DNA of 64,000 bases from Arthrobacter sp. StoSoilB5 (GCF_019977235.1 NZ_AP024646.1:4898001-4962000); one strand, 5' to 3'. Positions 52,030 through 61,796 are shown, counted from the stretch's first letter. Translations and numbers: made by a program. The notes: generated by a model from the sequence alone, not told the origin.

Positions 52030-53268
52030 CTACACCAGGTGCGGTTCGTGCGACTTCAGATATCCGCGGCCGCCGAAGGCAATGATGATCGCGATCACCA
52101 TGGCAACAGCACCGGCGAAGAAGGGCACCTGGGGTCCAAAGTGCTCACCCAGTTGGGCTGCCGCGAACGGGGCCAGCGCACCACCCATCCAGCGCACAAA
52201 GTTGTAGCCGGCCGAGGCGATGGGTCGCGGCGAATCGGAGACGCCCATGGCCAGTTCCGTGTAGATCGTATTGTTGATTCCCAGCAGGGCGCCCGCCGCG
52301 ATGACAAGCACGACGACGGCAGTCACCGAGTGCCCCGCAGCAAGTCCCAGTCCAATGAGGTCGAGCATGAGCGCGAACAACGTGCCGGTCAGGACCTTTA
52401 CAGCGCCCAAGCGCTTCTGGAGCACGGGTGCCACGAACACCGAGAACACGGCTACCGCGACGCCCCAACCGAAGAACACTCCCCCGATGCCATATGCGTC
52501 CATGCCGAGGATGAAAGGCGTGAAAGCAAGGATGGTGAAGAAGCCGTAGTTGTAGAAGAGAGCGCTCGCCGCGGTTGTGCTGAGGCCTTTGTGTCCCAGC
52601 GCCAGGAGCGGATCCCGCAAGCGTGACTTCTTCGCGGGGGCTGGTGTTTTGGGGAGCAACGCCAGTAGCGCGATGAAAGCAGCGGCCATAAGAACCGCAG
52701 TTCCAAAGAACGGTGCGCGCCACTGCCATCCGCCCAACAATGCCCCGAGCAGCGGGCCGAGTGAGATGCCCAGGCCGAGCGCTGCTTCGTAGAGAATGAT
52801 GGCCGCTCCGGTCCCACCACTGGCCACACCAACGATCACGGCGAGGGCGGTCGCGACAAAGAGGGCGTTACCCAATCCCCAACCAGCACGGAAACCCACC
52901 AACTGCTCAACACTGCCGGACAAACCGGACAACGATGCGAACACTACGATCACGGCCAGCCCGATCAGTAGCGTCTTCTTCCCGCCGATGCGCGAGGACA
53001 CGAAGCCGCTGATCAACATCGCAATCGCCGTCACCAGGAAGTAGCTCGTGAAAAGCAAGGAAACTTCACTGGTGGAGGCCTCAAGGTTCTTGGCAATCGC
53101 CGGAAGAATCGGGTCTACGAGCCCGATGCCCATGAACGCGAATACGGCAGCAAGCGCGGTGGCCCACACGGCCTTCGGCTGTTTGAGGAATGAAGCTTTT
53201 TCAGCTTCGAGTGTGGATTCGGTAGTTGTCTCGGCGCTTTCTGAAGCGTCAGCCAGCTGGCGTGACAT
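52030..53268 (-). CDS. MFS multidrug exporter under MarR control
   Basis: A 412-residue MFS protein, twelve helices after a polar 30-residue N-terminus. FMGIGLVDPILPAIAKNLEAS is the DHA1 helix 1 motif; SSRIGGKKTLLIG is loop 2-3. The gene is downstream of a marR gene on the same strand, 33 bases apart, so the two are an operon. Typical self-regulated efflux pair; substrate unknown. Confidence 0.83.
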   Translation of the reverse strand: MSRQLADASESAETTTESTLEAEKASFLKQPKAVWATALAAVFAFMGIGLVDPILPAIAKNLEASTSEVSLLFTSYFLVTAIAMLISGFVSSRIGGKKTLLIGLAVIVVFASLSGLSGSVEQLVGFRAGWGLGNALFVATALAVIVGVASGGTGAAIILYEAALGLGISLGPLLGALLGGWQWRAPFFGTAVLMAAAFIALLALLPKTPAPAKKSRLRDPLLALGHKGLSTTAASALFYNYGFFTILAFTPFILGMDAYGIGGVFFGWGVAVAVFSVFVAPVLQKRLGAVKVLTGTLFALMLDLIGLGLAAGHSVTAVVVLVIAAGALLGINNTIYTELAMGVSDSPRPIASAGYNFVRWMGGALAPFAAAQLGEHFGPQVPFFAGAVAMVIAIIIAFGGRGYLKSHEPHLV

Positions 53269-53301
53269 TCAATGGCTCCTTGTCGGTGCGTTTAGTTCTG
53301 G

Positions 53302-53751
53302 TTAGTTCTGGAATGAGCTGTTGAGTTTGCTGATGATCGGGAGCGCCGCAGCGAGTTGCTCGACTTCGTCGCTGCTCAGCTCTTGGAGCAGCTCGGCCAC
53401 CATCGCGTTCCGCCGCTGGTTGGCAGACTCGACGGCGGCACTGCCGGCTTTGGTGATGACCACCTGGACGGCGCGGGAATCGTTGACATCAGGCTGCCGG
53501 CTGACGAGGCCGGCACGTTCGAGCTTGATGATCTGCTCCGTCGCGCTGGGGACCTTGATCCCCAGGTTCTTGGCGATATCGCCCACGCGGAGGCCGCCGT
53601 CGGAAATCATGGACAGCAGGCTCAGCTGCGCAGCGGTGAGTTCGCCCTCCGGATCCAGGCGGCGGAACATGTACACGCCCAGGCGCAATGACTCGCGGAA
53701 TTCCTGGGCGAGGTCCAGTAGTCGGGGGTCGAAGGGCGAAGCGCTCGTCAT
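53302..53751 (-). CDS. MarR-family transcriptional regulator
   Basis: A 149-residue winged-helix protein: LTAAQLSLLSMISDGGLRVGDIAKNLGIKVPSATEQIIKLERAGLV is the HTH, followed by the wing DSRAVQVVITKAG. It should repress the MFS exporter downstream. Twin palindromes TTAGG-N3-CCTAA lie immediately before the start codon. Phenolic or drug ligands are usual for the family, but the ligand is unknown here. Confidence 0.88.
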   Translation of the reverse strand: MTSASPFDPRLLDLAQEFRESLRLGVYMFRRLDPEGELTAAQLSLLSMISDGGLRVGDIAKNLGIKVPSATEQIIKLERAGLVSRQPDVNDSRAVQVVITKAGSAAVESANQRRNAMVAELLQELSSDEVEQLAAALPIISKLNSSFQN

Positions 53752-53753
53752 AT

Positions 53754-53782
53754 TTAGGTAGCCTAATAGTTAGGTCGCCTAA
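53754..53782. promoter_or_regulatory. Twin MarR operators TTAGG-N3-CCTAA
   Basis: TTAGGTAGCCTAA (53754-53766) and TTAGGTCGCCTAA (53770-53782) are perfect 5-bp arm dyads with centres 16 bases apart. They begin 3 bases upstream of the marR start, so binding must block transcription of the marR-MFS operon. Confidence 0.75.
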
Positions 53783-53812
53783 GAGTCAAGCTTTAGTGAG
53801 TATCGGACGGGA

Positions 53813-54316
53813 TTAGAGCTTCAGTTTCATGCCCTCATGGCTCGCAACGAAGCCCAGCCGCTCGTAGAAGCGGTGCGCCGCGACGCGCGACTTGTCCGTG
53901 GTGAGCTGCACCAGCGAGCAGCCACGCTCGCGCGCTTGGTCGATGGCCCACTGGATCATGACCGCGCCCACGCCTTGGCCGCGGAGCACCTCGGAAACCC
54001 GCACGGCCTCGATCTGCGCCCGCCAGGATCCCTTGCGGGACAGGCCCGGGAGGAAGCTGAGCTGGAACGTGGCCACCACCTCGCCGTTGAGCTCGCCCAC
54101 CACCAGGAGGTGGGCCGGGTCGCCGTCGATCGCGTCGAAAGCCCGCTCGTACGGCGCAAGGTCATCCAGATTCTCGCGGGTCGCGCCTAATTGGTCATCA
54201 ATCAGCAAGGCAAGGATGCGCGGCAGGTCGGCTTTAGTGGCGCGACGAAGACTGAAGGTTCCGGAGCCGACGTCGACAGTCAGCAGGGCGGACGCGGCGG
54301 CAGAGTCTGGGGTCAT
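53813..54316 (-). CDS. GNAT-family N-acetyltransferase
   Basis: A 167-residue GNAT protein. VRVSEVLRGQGVGAVMIQWAIDQARERGC is motif A with the RGQGVG acetyl-CoA loop, and TTDKSRVAAHRFYERLGFVASHEGMKL motif B. The substrate may be an amino acid, an antibiotic or a protein N-terminus. It is a single gene, with the PadR promoter upstream on the other side. Confidence 0.87.
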   Translation of the reverse strand: MTPDSAAASALLTVDVGSGTFSLRRATKADLPRILALLIDDQLGATRENLDDLAPYERAFDAIDGDPAHLLVVGELNGEVVATFQLSFLPGLSRKGSWRAQIEAVRVSEVLRGQGVGAVMIQWAIDQARERGCSLVQLTTDKSRVAAHRFYERLGFVASHEGMKLKL

Positions 54317-54354
54317 TACCTCAGCATGTCATTTTTGATCAGAACTCATTATTG

Positions 54355-54398
54355 CTAGGTACCGGTACTTAGTTCTACTATGTAGTGGTAGCTAGTAG
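54355..54398. promoter_or_regulatory. Dense dyads at the PadR promoter
   Basis: CTAGGTACCGGTACTTAG (54355-54372, 16 of 18 symmetric), CTAC-TAT-GTAG (54375-54385) and CTACTA...TAGTAG (54375-54398) overlap. They sit between the GNAT gene and padR, 26 bases from the padR start. These are the likely autoregulatory sites. Confidence 0.5.
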
Positions 54399-54423
54399 TA
54401 CTGAGTAGCGAGGGAGGTGTCCG

Positions 54424-54753
54424 ATGGGCAAGCAAATGACGGAGATGCTCAAAGGCACATTGGAGGGCATTGTTCTGGCCCTCCTCACCGGAAAGGCGGC
54501 GTATGGATACGAAATCACGACGCTGCTCCGGGCGCAGGGCTTTACCGAGATCGCTGAGGGCACCGTGTACGCACTGCTGGTCAGGATCGAACAAAAGGGG
54601 CTGGTGAACGTCGAAAAGCGGCCATCCGAAAAGGGGCCACCCCGCAAGGTGTACACGCTCAACCCACAGGGCGAAAAAGAACTGGACGAATTTTGGAACA
54701 CATGGAGCTTCTTGTCCGAACGGCTTGAACAGCTCCGCAAGGGAGGAAATTAA
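54424..54753 (+). CDS. PadR-family transcriptional regulator
   Basis: A 109-residue winged helix: MTEMLKGTLEGIVLALLTGKAAYGYEI is the PadR N-terminal signature; GTVYALLVRIEQKGLVNVEKRPSEKGPPRKVY the wing. It leads a four-gene unit with DUF1048 and an ABC exporter, which is the common PadR-DUF1048-ABC2 layout. GGGAGG is 6 bases before the ATG. It probably represses the operon until a toxic substrate binds. Confidence 0.88.
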   Translation: MGKQMTEMLKGTLEGIVLALLTGKAAYGYEITTLLRAQGFTEIAEGTVYALLVRIEQKGLVNVEKRPSEKGPPRKVYTLNPQGEKELDEFWNTWSFLSERLEQLRKGGN

Positions 54754-54754
54754 C

Positions 54755-55120
54755 ATGGCAGCGAAGTGGATCGAACTGGTAACTGGATCGCTCGAGCAAA
54801 AGAAGCAGTACAAGCAGGCCAAGGCGCGGCTGGATGCCCTGCCTGAGCCTTACTCCTCCGTGGCAAACGCCTTCAACCGGTACTTCATGTACTACGGCGG
54901 GGTCACCGAGGGGGACACGATCGTGCAGATGTTCACCGACCTGGCCGACCTTTGGGAACGCGCCGCCATCGACGGTACGCCCGTGAGCGAGATCGTCGGC
55001 GAGGACCCCATCGAGTTCGCCGAGGCGTTTGCCCAGGCATACGGCGGAAAGCGCTGGATTGATAAGGAACGCGAGCGCCTCACGAAGGCTGTCGATAAAG
55101 CGAAGGAGGCTGAATCATGA
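54755..55120 (+). CDS. DUF1048-family protein
   Basis: A 121-residue helical protein. WIELVTGSLEQKKQYKQAKARL and the C-terminal KRWIDKERERLTKAVDKAKE are typical of DUF1048. Family function is unknown, but it is nearly always next to PadR and ABC-2 exporters. The ATG at 54755 follows GGGAGG, one base after the padR stop, and its end overlaps the ABC start by 4 bases (ATGA). It may assist the regulator or the transporter. Confidence 0.85.
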   Translation: MAAKWIELVTGSLEQKKQYKQAKARLDALPEPYSSVANAFNRYFMYYGGVTEGDTIVQMFTDLADLWERAAIDGTPVSEIVGEDPIEFAEAFAQAYGGKRWIDKERERLTKAVDKAKEAES

Positions 55121-55902
55121 CTGCAACGGCAATCCGGGTAGAGGGCATCGAGAAGTCGTACAAGGATCTCCATGTTCTGCGCGGCGTGGACTTCGAGGTG
55201 GCGTCGGGCAGCATCTTCGCCCTCCTCGGCTCCAACGGGGCAGGCAAGACCACCATGGTGAAGATCCTGTCCACCCTGCTCAAAGCGGATGCCGGCACTG
55301 CCGCCGTCGAGGGTTTTGATATCGCAGCCGAACCGCTGCAGGTCCGGGAGTCCATCAGCCTGACCGGGCAGTTCGCGGCAGTGGACGAGGTGCTGACCGG
55401 CAGGGAGAACTTGATCCTGGTGGCGAAACTACGTCACCTAAAGAACCCTGGCAAGATCGCGGATGAGCTGCTGGCACAGTTCAGCCTCACCGACGCCGGC
55501 TCACGGAAAGTGGCGGCCTACTCAGGAGGCATGCGCCGCCGCTTGGACATCGCCATGAGCCTGATCGGGCAGCCGAAGGTGATCTTCCTGGATGAGCCGA
55601 CCACAGGGCTCGATCCGCAGGCGCGCGTCGAAGTGTGGCAGACCGTGAAGGATCTCGCCCGGAACGGCACAACAGTGCTGCTCACCACCCAATACCTCGA
55701 CGAGGCCGAACATCTGGCCGACCGCATCGCGATCCTCCACAAGGGCACGATTATCCAGAACGGCACGCTCGACGAACTCAAGCGGCTGCTGCCGCCGGCC
55801 GAGATCGAGTACGTCGAGAAGCAGCCCTCACTCGAAGACGTCTTCCTGGCGCTCGTCGGCGAGACGGCTGAAGAGCAGAAAGAACAGGAGGCATCCCGAT
55901 GA
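55117..55902 (+). CDS. ABC-2 exporter ATP-binding protein
   Basis: A 261-residue ATPase of the DrrA (daunorubicin-resistance) type. Walker A GSNGAGKTT (about 38-46), signature YSGGMRRRLDIAMSL, Walker B VIFLDEPTTGLD, then the H-loop-like LTTQYLDEAEHLADRI. The C-terminal DrrA tail follows. It pairs with the membrane protein encoded next (4-base overlap) and exports an unknown compound. Confidence 0.9.
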   Translation: MTATAIRVEGIEKSYKDLHVLRGVDFEVASGSIFALLGSNGAGKTTMVKILSTLLKADAGTAAVEGFDIAAEPLQVRESISLTGQFAAVDEVLTGRENLILVAKLRHLKNPGKIADELLAQFSLTDAGSRKVAAYSGGMRRRLDIAMSLIGQPKVIFLDEPTTGLDPQARVEVWQTVKDLARNGTTVLLTTQYLDEAEHLADRIAILHKGTIIQNGTLDELKRLLPPAEIEYVEKQPSLEDVFLALVGETAEEQKEQEASR

Positions 55903-56663
55903 GCACCCACGTCCTCAGCGATACCCGCGTCCTCACCGGCCGCTCGCTGCGCCACATCCTGCGCAGCCCCGACACGATCATCACCACCGCGGTCACGCCG
56001 ATCGCGCTAATGCTGCTGTTCGTGTACGTGCTTGGCGGCGCGATCAATACCGGATCCGACGAGTCGTACATCAACTACATGCTCCCCGGCATCCTGCTGA
56101 TCACGATTGCCTCCGGCATCGCCTACACCGCCTATCGCCTGTTCCTCGACATGCAGGGCGGCATCTTCGAGCGCTTCCAGTCCATGCCGATCGCGCGGTC
56201 GAGCGTGCTCTGGGCGCACGTGCTGACCTCACTGGTGGCCAACCTCGTCTCGGTCGCGATCGTCGTCGGCGTGGCCCTTCTTATGGGGTTCCGCACCGGA
56301 GCATCCGTGGGCGCCTGGCTTGCAATCGCCGGGATCCTGGTCCTGTTCACGCTCGCCCTGACCTGGTTGGCCGTGATCGCCGGGCTCTCCGCGAAAACCG
56401 TCGACGGCGCCAGCGCGTTCAGCTACCCGCTGATCTTCCTGCCGTTCATCAGTTCAGCGTTCGTGCCGACCGCGACGATGCCGGGCCCGGTGGCCTGGTT
56501 CGCCGAGAACCAGCCAGTGACCTCGATCGTGAACTCCATTCGCGCGTTGTTCGCACAACAGCCGGTGGGCAGCGACATCTGGGTTGCCCTCGCATGGTGC
56601 CTTGGCATCCTGGCTCTCGCCTACGCCTTCGCCATGGCCGCGTACCGGCGGAAGATCGCCTAA
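55899..56663 (+). CDS. ABC-2 exporter membrane protein (DrrB-like)
   Basis: A 254-residue membrane subunit with six helices and the ABC-2 signature FERFQSMPIARSSVLWAHVLTSL near residue 90. SSAFVPTATMPGPVAWFAENQPVTSIVNSIRAL is the conserved reentrant loop. It starts by overlapping the ATPase by 4 bases. A hairpin terminator at 56678-56707 ends the operon. Confidence 0.9.
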   Translation: MSTHVLSDTRVLTGRSLRHILRSPDTIITTAVTPIALMLLFVYVLGGAINTGSDESYINYMLPGILLITIASGIAYTAYRLFLDMQGGIFERFQSMPIARSSVLWAHVLTSLVANLVSVAIVVGVALLMGFRTGASVGAWLAIAGILVLFTLALTWLAVIAGLSAKTVDGASAFSYPLIFLPFISSAFVPTATMPGPVAWFAENQPVTSIVNSIRALFAQQPVGSDIWVALAWCLGILALAYAFAMAAYRRKIA

Positions 56664-56677
56664 GAGCACACCGGCCT

Positions 56678-56707
56678 AAGCTCCCCTCTCTCCAAGACGG
56701 GGAGCTT
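56678..56707 (+). terminator. Terminator of the PadR-ABC operon
   Basis: AAGCTCCCC (56678-56686) and GGGGAGCTT (56699-56707) form a perfect 9-bp stem with a 12-base loop, 15 bases after the stop codon. Confidence 0.7.
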
Positions 56708-56818
56708 TCGCCATGCAGACCGATTGGCCATTGGTCAGACATTAGCTATAGCTTTATCGAACAGATTTGTAACGGCCGTCACCATTGTGACGGGTCTTCC
56801 GAAGGGTTCTTGAAACTA

Positions 56819-58279
56819 ATGTCCGATCAGACAACAACGGGGCAGCTCCGCGCCTCCAGCAGGGACAGCGAGCCCCACCTGTCACGCTCGCTCAGCAACC
56901 GCCACATCCAGCTCCTGGCAATCGGCGGCGCCATCGGAACGGGCCTCTTCATGGGTTCCGGCAAGACCATCTCCGTGGCCGGACCCTCCGTGATCTTCGT
57001 GTACATGATCATCGGCTTCATGCTGTTCTTCGTGATGCGGGCCATGGGCCAGCTCCTGCTCTCCAACCTCAACTACAAGTCCTTCAGCGATTTTGCGGGC
57101 GACCTCCTGGGCCCCTGGGCCGGCTTCTTCACCGGCTGGACCTACTGGTTCTGTTGGGTGGTCACAGGTGTTGCCGACGTGATTGCGATCGCCGGCTACG
57201 CCAATGAACTGTGGCCGGGAATCCAACTGTGGATCCCGGGCCTGGCAACCATCGTGATTCTGCTCCTTCTGAACCTCCCCACCGTCAAGGCGTTCGGCGA
57301 GACGGAGTTCTGGTTCGCCCTTATCAAGATCGTGGCCATCGTGGCGCTGATCGTGGTGGGCCTGGTGATGATTTTCACCGGGTTCCAGTCCAACGCCGGA
57401 ACCGCAAGCTTCACCAACCTCTGGAGCCATGGCGGATTCTTCCCCAAGGAATTCATGGGCTTCGTCGCCGGCTTCCAGATCGCAGTCTTCGCGTTCGTGG
57501 GCATCGAACTCGTGGGCACGGCGGCAGCCGAAACCAAAAACCCTGAGCACAACCTGCCCCGCGCCATCAACGCGATCCCCCTGCGCGTCATGCTGTTCTA
57601 CGTAGGCGCACTCATCATCCTCATGTCCGTCACCCCGTGGACCGAATTCAAAGCAGGCCACAGCCCCTTCATCGCCATGTTCTCGCTGGCAGGCCTCGGC
57701 ATGGCGGCAACCGTGGTTAACCTCGTGGTGCTCACATCGGCCATGTCTTCGGCCAACTCGGGCATCTACTCGACGTCCCGCATGGTGTTCGGCCTGGCCA
57801 ACGACGGCGACGCTCCCAAGGTCTTCGGCCGGCTCTCCAGCCGCAAAGTACCCCAGAACGCACTGTTCCTGTCCTGCGTTCTGCTGCTGGCCGGCGTCGT
57901 GCTTCTGTACGCGGGCAAGGACGTTGGCGCCGCGTTCGACATGGTGACCACCGTGTCCGCCGTCTGCTTCATGTTCGTCTGGTCCATCATCCTGGCCAGC
58001 TACCTCGTCTTCCGGAAGCGCCGCCCGGAGCAGCACGCGGCGTCGCCGTTCAAGATGCCTGGTGGCATCCCGATGGTGTGGGTGGTCTTCGCGTTCTTCG
58101 CGTTCCTGGTGTGGGCGCTGACCACGCAGCCGGACACGCTCACAGCACTGCTGGTGACGCCTATCTGGTTCGCGATCCTTGGCATCGCCTATGCGGTTGT
58201 TCGCAAGTCGCCGCTGCACCAGGCCCGCGTGGCCGAGTGGAAGGCGATGGCGGAAGCCGAAACGGCGGCAGCGCGCTAA
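56819..58279 (+). CDS. APC-family amino acid permease, CycA-like
   Basis: A 486-residue protein with twelve helices. RHIQLLAIGGAIGTGLFMGSGKTI is the APC signature; FVGIELVGTAAAETKNPEHNLPRAIN is the second. It is close in style to CycA (D-serine, D-alanine, glycine). Substrate is inferred only. The start at 56819 has a weak ribosome site. The gene converges on mtlD across the repeat element of copy B. Confidence 0.85.
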   Translation: MSDQTTTGQLRASSRDSEPHLSRSLSNRHIQLLAIGGAIGTGLFMGSGKTISVAGPSVIFVYMIIGFMLFFVMRAMGQLLLSNLNYKSFSDFAGDLLGPWAGFFTGWTYWFCWVVTGVADVIAIAGYANELWPGIQLWIPGLATIVILLLLNLPTVKAFGETEFWFALIKIVAIVALIVVGLVMIFTGFQSNAGTASFTNLWSHGGFFPKEFMGFVAGFQIAVFAFVGIELVGTAAAETKNPEHNLPRAINAIPLRVMLFYVGALIILMSVTPWTEFKAGHSPFIAMFSLAGLGMAATVVNLVVLTSAMSSANSGIYSTSRMVFGLANDGDAPKVFGRLSSRKVPQNALFLSCVLLLAGVVLLYAGKDVGAAFDMVTTVSAVCFMFVWSIILASYLVFRKRRPEQHAASPFKMPGGIPMVWVVFAFFAFLVWALTTQPDTLTALLVTPIWFAILGIAYAVVRKSPLHQARVAEWKAMAEAETAAAR

Positions 58280-58288
58280 CCCCCTCCC

Positions 58289-58575
58289 CATCCTCTCTCA
58301 CATCCCACGGGATTAGGGGCGATGTTCTCTCACCTCCTGCGGGGTTTTGGCCGATGTTCTCTCACCTCCTGCGGGGTTTTGGCCGATGTTCTCTCACCTC
58401 CCCACGGGTTTGGGTGAGTTCATCGCAGCTGGGCCGATTGCCCGGAAAGCCTTCGACGTCGGCACCCAAGGCTGGGTGCCGACGTCGGGCGTTTGTTATG
58501 TGAGAGAACATCCGATAGAAAGCCTCAGGATGTGAGAGAACATCGCCGAAAAAGCGGCAGGATGTGAGAGAGGAA
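58289..58575. repeat. Composite 32-bp repeat element, copy B
   Basis: Four forward units at 58289, 58321, 58353 and 58385, exactly 32 bases apart; units 2 and 3 are identical and start GATGTTCTCTCACCTCCTGC. Central hairpin: CGACGTCGGCACCCA (58454-58468), loop AGGC, TGGGTGCCGACGTCG (58473-58487). Reverse units at 58498, 58530 and 58562, each starting ATGTGAGAGA. It fills the convergent gap between the permease and mtlD, and its last unit reaches to the mtlD stop. There is no credible gene in it. Confidence 0.9.
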
Positions 58576-59724
58576 CTAAGCTTCGGCTTTGCGGTCCTCT
58601 ATGAGCTTCTGCAGCGCAGGGAACAGCGGGTGCGACGGCGGAAGTTCGGTGATGCGCTCGACGGCGGCAGCTGCGTCCAGCTCGGACAGCATGTTTGCGA
58701 GTTCCACGGCTTCGTCGTCGGATCCGTCGTCGAACCGAAGGGCGGCGGACATGGCCTCCAGCAGCGCGACGGGAGTGACGCCACGCTCGGCGAGTTCGGC
58801 CGCTGGGCCGACGAACCGCTCGTGCCGGCCCAGTTTCCGCAGTGGTGCCCGGCCGACGCGGGCCACAGTATCGGGCAGGTACGGGTTGGTGAAGCGGGAC
58901 AGGATCTTCTGCACGTACGCTTCCTGCTCGGCCTCCACGAATCCGTGCTTGGCCACCAGCAATTCCTTGGTCTCTTCCAGCACAGCACGGACCTTTGCCG
59001 CCACGGACGGATCGGCCATGGCGTCGGAGATCTTCTCGAAGCCCGCTGCATAGCCGAAGTATGCAGCAGAAGCATGCCCGGTGTTCACCGTGAACAGCTT
59101 GCGCTCGATGTACGGGCCAAGTTCGTCCACGAACGTCGCTCCAGGAATAGCGGGGACGTGGTCACCAAACGGTGTGCGGTCGATGACCCACTCGTAGAAT
59201 GTCTCCACCGTGACATCCAGGCCTTGGCCGGGCTCCTGATTCGGGACAATTCGATCCACCGCGGTGTTGGCAAAGACAGCCACTGAGTCCAAGTCAGCGG
59301 CGGAGTCATCCCAGGCTGCCCGGACCTCTGCTTGCAGTAGGTGCGTCGCGTTGATGGCGTTCTCGCAGGCCATAACCTGCAGCGGCGGCAGTGATGGCTC
59401 CCGTGCTGCAAGCCCACGAGCGATCACGGGTGCCACGAATTTCAGGATATGCGGCCCTACAGCAGTGGTGACCACATCCGCCGTCGAGATTTCCTCAACA
59501 ACGGCAGCTTCCTGCGTGCTTGAGTTCAGCGCACGGAACCCGTCCACGGTTTTCACCGCGGGGTTCTCGCCCACCTCATGGACGTTGTAGCTGCCCGCAG
59601 AAGCGAGTTGGCTGATCAGCGCGTCCGCAACATCCGCGAACACCACCTCATACCCGGCCTCATGGAGCAACAGCCCCACAAAGCCGCGTCCGATGTTGCC
59701 TGCCCCAAAATGGACTGCCTTCAC
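58576..59724 (-). CDS. mtlD: Mannitol-1-phosphate 5-dehydrogenase
   Basis: A 382-residue NAD enzyme converting mannitol 1-phosphate to fructose 6-phosphate. [25 protein letters not shown] is the family start with the Rossmann motif. The ACENAIN and [17 protein letters not shown] motifs are conserved. GTG start, overlapping the mtlA stop by one base (TAGTG), so translation is coupled. The substrate comes from the MtlA PTS transporter. Confidence 0.93.
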   Translation of the reverse strand: MKAVHFGAGNIGRGFVGLLLHEAGYEVVFADVADALISQLASAGSYNVHEVGENPAVKTVDGFRALNSSTQEAAVVEEISTADVVTTAVGPHILKFVAPVIARGLAAREPSLPPLQVMACENAINATHLLQAEVRAAWDDSAADLDSVAVFANTAVDRIVPNQEPGQGLDVTVETFYEWVIDRTPFGDHVPAIPGATFVDELGPYIERKLFTVNTGHASAAYFGYAAGFEKISDAMADPSVAAKVRAVLEETKELLVAKHGFVEAEQEAYVQKILSRFTNPYLPDTVARVGRAPLRKLGRHERFVGPAAELAERGVTPVALLEAMSAALRFDDGSDDEAVELANMLSELDAAAAVERITELPPSHPLFPALQKLIEDRKAEA

Positions 59725-61730
59725 TATGCGTTGACCTTTCCGAACAGTTCCAGCACTTCCTCAACCGTGGTCGCTTCCTCCAATTGGGCCACCTGGGCCT
59801 TGTCGGTGAAGATCTTGGCGATCGAGGACAGGATGTGGAGGTGCTCATTGTTGAGGCCAGCCACGCCGACCACGAACTTAACTTTCTTGCCACCCCAGTC
59901 GATGCCCTCGGGGTACCTAATGATGGAAACTGCCGAGTGCCGGATGTGCTCCTTGGCATCGTTGGTGCCGTGCGGGATCGCCAGGAAGCTGCCCATGTAC
60001 GTGGACACGGATTCCTCGCGTTCGTGCATGGCGTGCACGTAGCTGACATCCACGGCACCGCGGTCCAGCAGGAGCTGCCCGGCTTCGTCGATCGCAGTAT
60101 CGCGGTCCTGGGCCGTACCGTTCAGCACAACGCTTTCGGGGAGCAGGACTCCCTTGCCCACGACGGCGGCCGCCGGCTCAGCGGCATGCGCACCGTGGGT
60201 GGCGGCTGCTGTGGGGGCGGCTGTGTCGCCGGCAGGGCTTTCGGTGTTGCTCGCCTTGACCAGCTCCACGATTTCGTCGTATCTGGGGCTGTTCATGAAG
60301 TTGTCCACCGAGAAGTGCATCGCGCTGGCAGTCCTCGGCTGGGCGCGTTCGGTGAGGTCTTCATGGGTGATCACGACATCGTAGGAATCGCTCAGGTTGG
60401 CGATTGCCGAGTTGGTGACCTTGACGTCAGGGAAACCGGCAGCCTTGATCTTGTTGCGCAGCACCGAGGCACCCATGGCGCTGGAGCCCATGCCGGCGTC
60501 GCAGGCGAACACGATGTTCTGGACAGGGCGGGTGAGGACGGTGCCGCCGCGCTCGCCTGCCCGGTCGCCCACAAGGGCCGAGGAGACGGAACTCTTCTTG
60601 CCCTTCATGGCTTCCATGCGGGATGTGGCTTCGGTGAGATCGTCCTCGCCCTTGTTCTTGGAGGTGCGAAGGATCAAAGAAGCAATGAGGAAGGAAACGG
60701 TGGTTGCCAGGACCACGGCCAGAATCACGCCGACGTAGCTGTCACGGGACGTCTGGGCTATGACCGCAAGGATGGAACCCGGGGCTGCAGGAGCCACGAG
60801 GCCGGAGTTGGTGATGGCCAGGGTCGCGATGCCCGTCATGCCGCCACCGATGGCAGCGAGGATCAGGATCGGCTTCATCAGGACGTACGGGAAGTAGATC
60901 TCGTGGATTCCACCGAAGAAGTGGATGATCGCTGCGCCCGGCGCTGAAGCCTTTGCTGCGCCACGGCCGAAGAACATGTATGCCAGCAGGATGCCCATGC
61001 CCGGGCCGGGGTTGGCTTCGAGCAGGAACAGGATGGACTTGCCGTGGTCCAAGGACTGCTGGATGCCAAGCGGGGTAAGCACACCGTGGTTGATGGCGTT
61101 GTTGAGGAACAGGACCTTGGCAGGCTCAATGAAGATGCTGGTCAGCGGAAGCAGGCCATTGTTGACGAGGAACTGGACCACGGCTCCGGCGCCGTCGGTG
61201 AAGATTTTGACAATGAATGAGAGGCCGTAAAAGCCGCCCAAGGCCAATGCCGCACCCCAGATGCCAGCGGAGAAGTTGTTCACCAGCATCTCGAAGCCGG
61301 GACGGATCTTGCCATCCCAGAGGCGATCAAGCTGCTTGATGGTCCAGCCACCCAGCGGACCCATGATCATTGCGCCGATGAACATCGGAGATGTTGTACC
61401 CGCAATGACACCCATGGTGGCAATGGCACCCACAACGCCGCCACGGACGTCGTAGACCATCCGGCCGCCGGTATAGGCAATCAGCAGGGGCAGCAGGTAC
61501 TTGACCATGGGGCCAACGAGGCCCGGGTTGGTAACGCCCTCGGCGTTGGTCCCGAAACCGCCAAGTTCCGCGACTGGAATCCACCCTTCCTTGATGAACA
61601 GGGCCGTTATGAGGCCCCAGGCGATGAAGGCGCCAATGTTGGGCATGATCATGCCGGACAGGAATGTTCCGAACTTTTGGACGCCAACGCGCAGGCTGGT
61701 GCGGGGCTTCGCAACGGTCTCTGTTGCCAT
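59724..61730 (-). CDS. mtlA: Mannitol-specific PTS transporter, EIICBA
   Basis: A 668-residue fused protein. IIC (about residues 12-345, eight to ten helices; [28 protein letters not shown]), IIB with the phospho-Cys in [14 protein letters not shown] at about residue 411, and IIA with the phospho-His in [14 protein letters not shown] at about residue 587. An Ala-Pro-rich linker separates IIB and IIA. It is upstream of mtlD in one operon and needs EI, encoded next to it (ptsI), and HPr. AGGAATTCAC precedes the ATG. Confidence 0.93.
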   Translation of the reverse strand: MATETVAKPRTSLRVGVQKFGTFLSGMIMPNIGAFIAWGLITALFIKEGWIPVAELGGFGTNAEGVTNPGLVGPMVKYLLPLLIAYTGGRMVYDVRGGVVGAIATMGVIAGTTSPMFIGAMIMGPLGGWTIKQLDRLWDGKIRPGFEMLVNNFSAGIWGAALALGGFYGLSFIVKIFTDGAGAVVQFLVNNGLLPLTSIFIEPAKVLFLNNAINHGVLTPLGIQQSLDHGKSILFLLEANPGPGMGILLAYMFFGRGAAKASAPGAAIIHFFGGIHEIYFPYVLMKPILILAAIGGGMTGIATLAITNSGLVAPAAPGSILAVIAQTSRDSYVGVILAVVLATTVSFLIASLILRTSKNKGEDDLTEATSRMEAMKGKKSSVSSALVGDRAGERGGTVLTRPVQNIVFACDAGMGSSAMGASVLRNKIKAAGFPDVKVTNSAIANLSDSYDVVITHEDLTERAQPRTASAMHFSVDNFMNSPRYDEIVELVKASNTESPAGDTAAPTAAATHGAHAAEPAAAVVGKGVLLPESVVLNGTAQDRDTAIDEAGQLLLDRGAVDVSYVHAMHEREESVSTYMGSFLAIPHGTNDAKEHIRHSAVSIIRYPEGIDWGGKKVKFVVGVAGLNNEHLHILSSIAKIFTDKAQVAQLEEATTVEEVLELFGKVNA

Positions 61731-61796
61731 GTGAATTCCTAACGTGTGTCCCGCGGCGGCGCGGGGTCAGTCGATATAGATCGAGAGAGAACAGCC

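Noticed and set aside
56882..58291. 469-codon minus-strand ORF opposite the amino acid permease
   Set aside because: His/Glu-rich antisense frame with no membrane or domain logic; the permease is clear.
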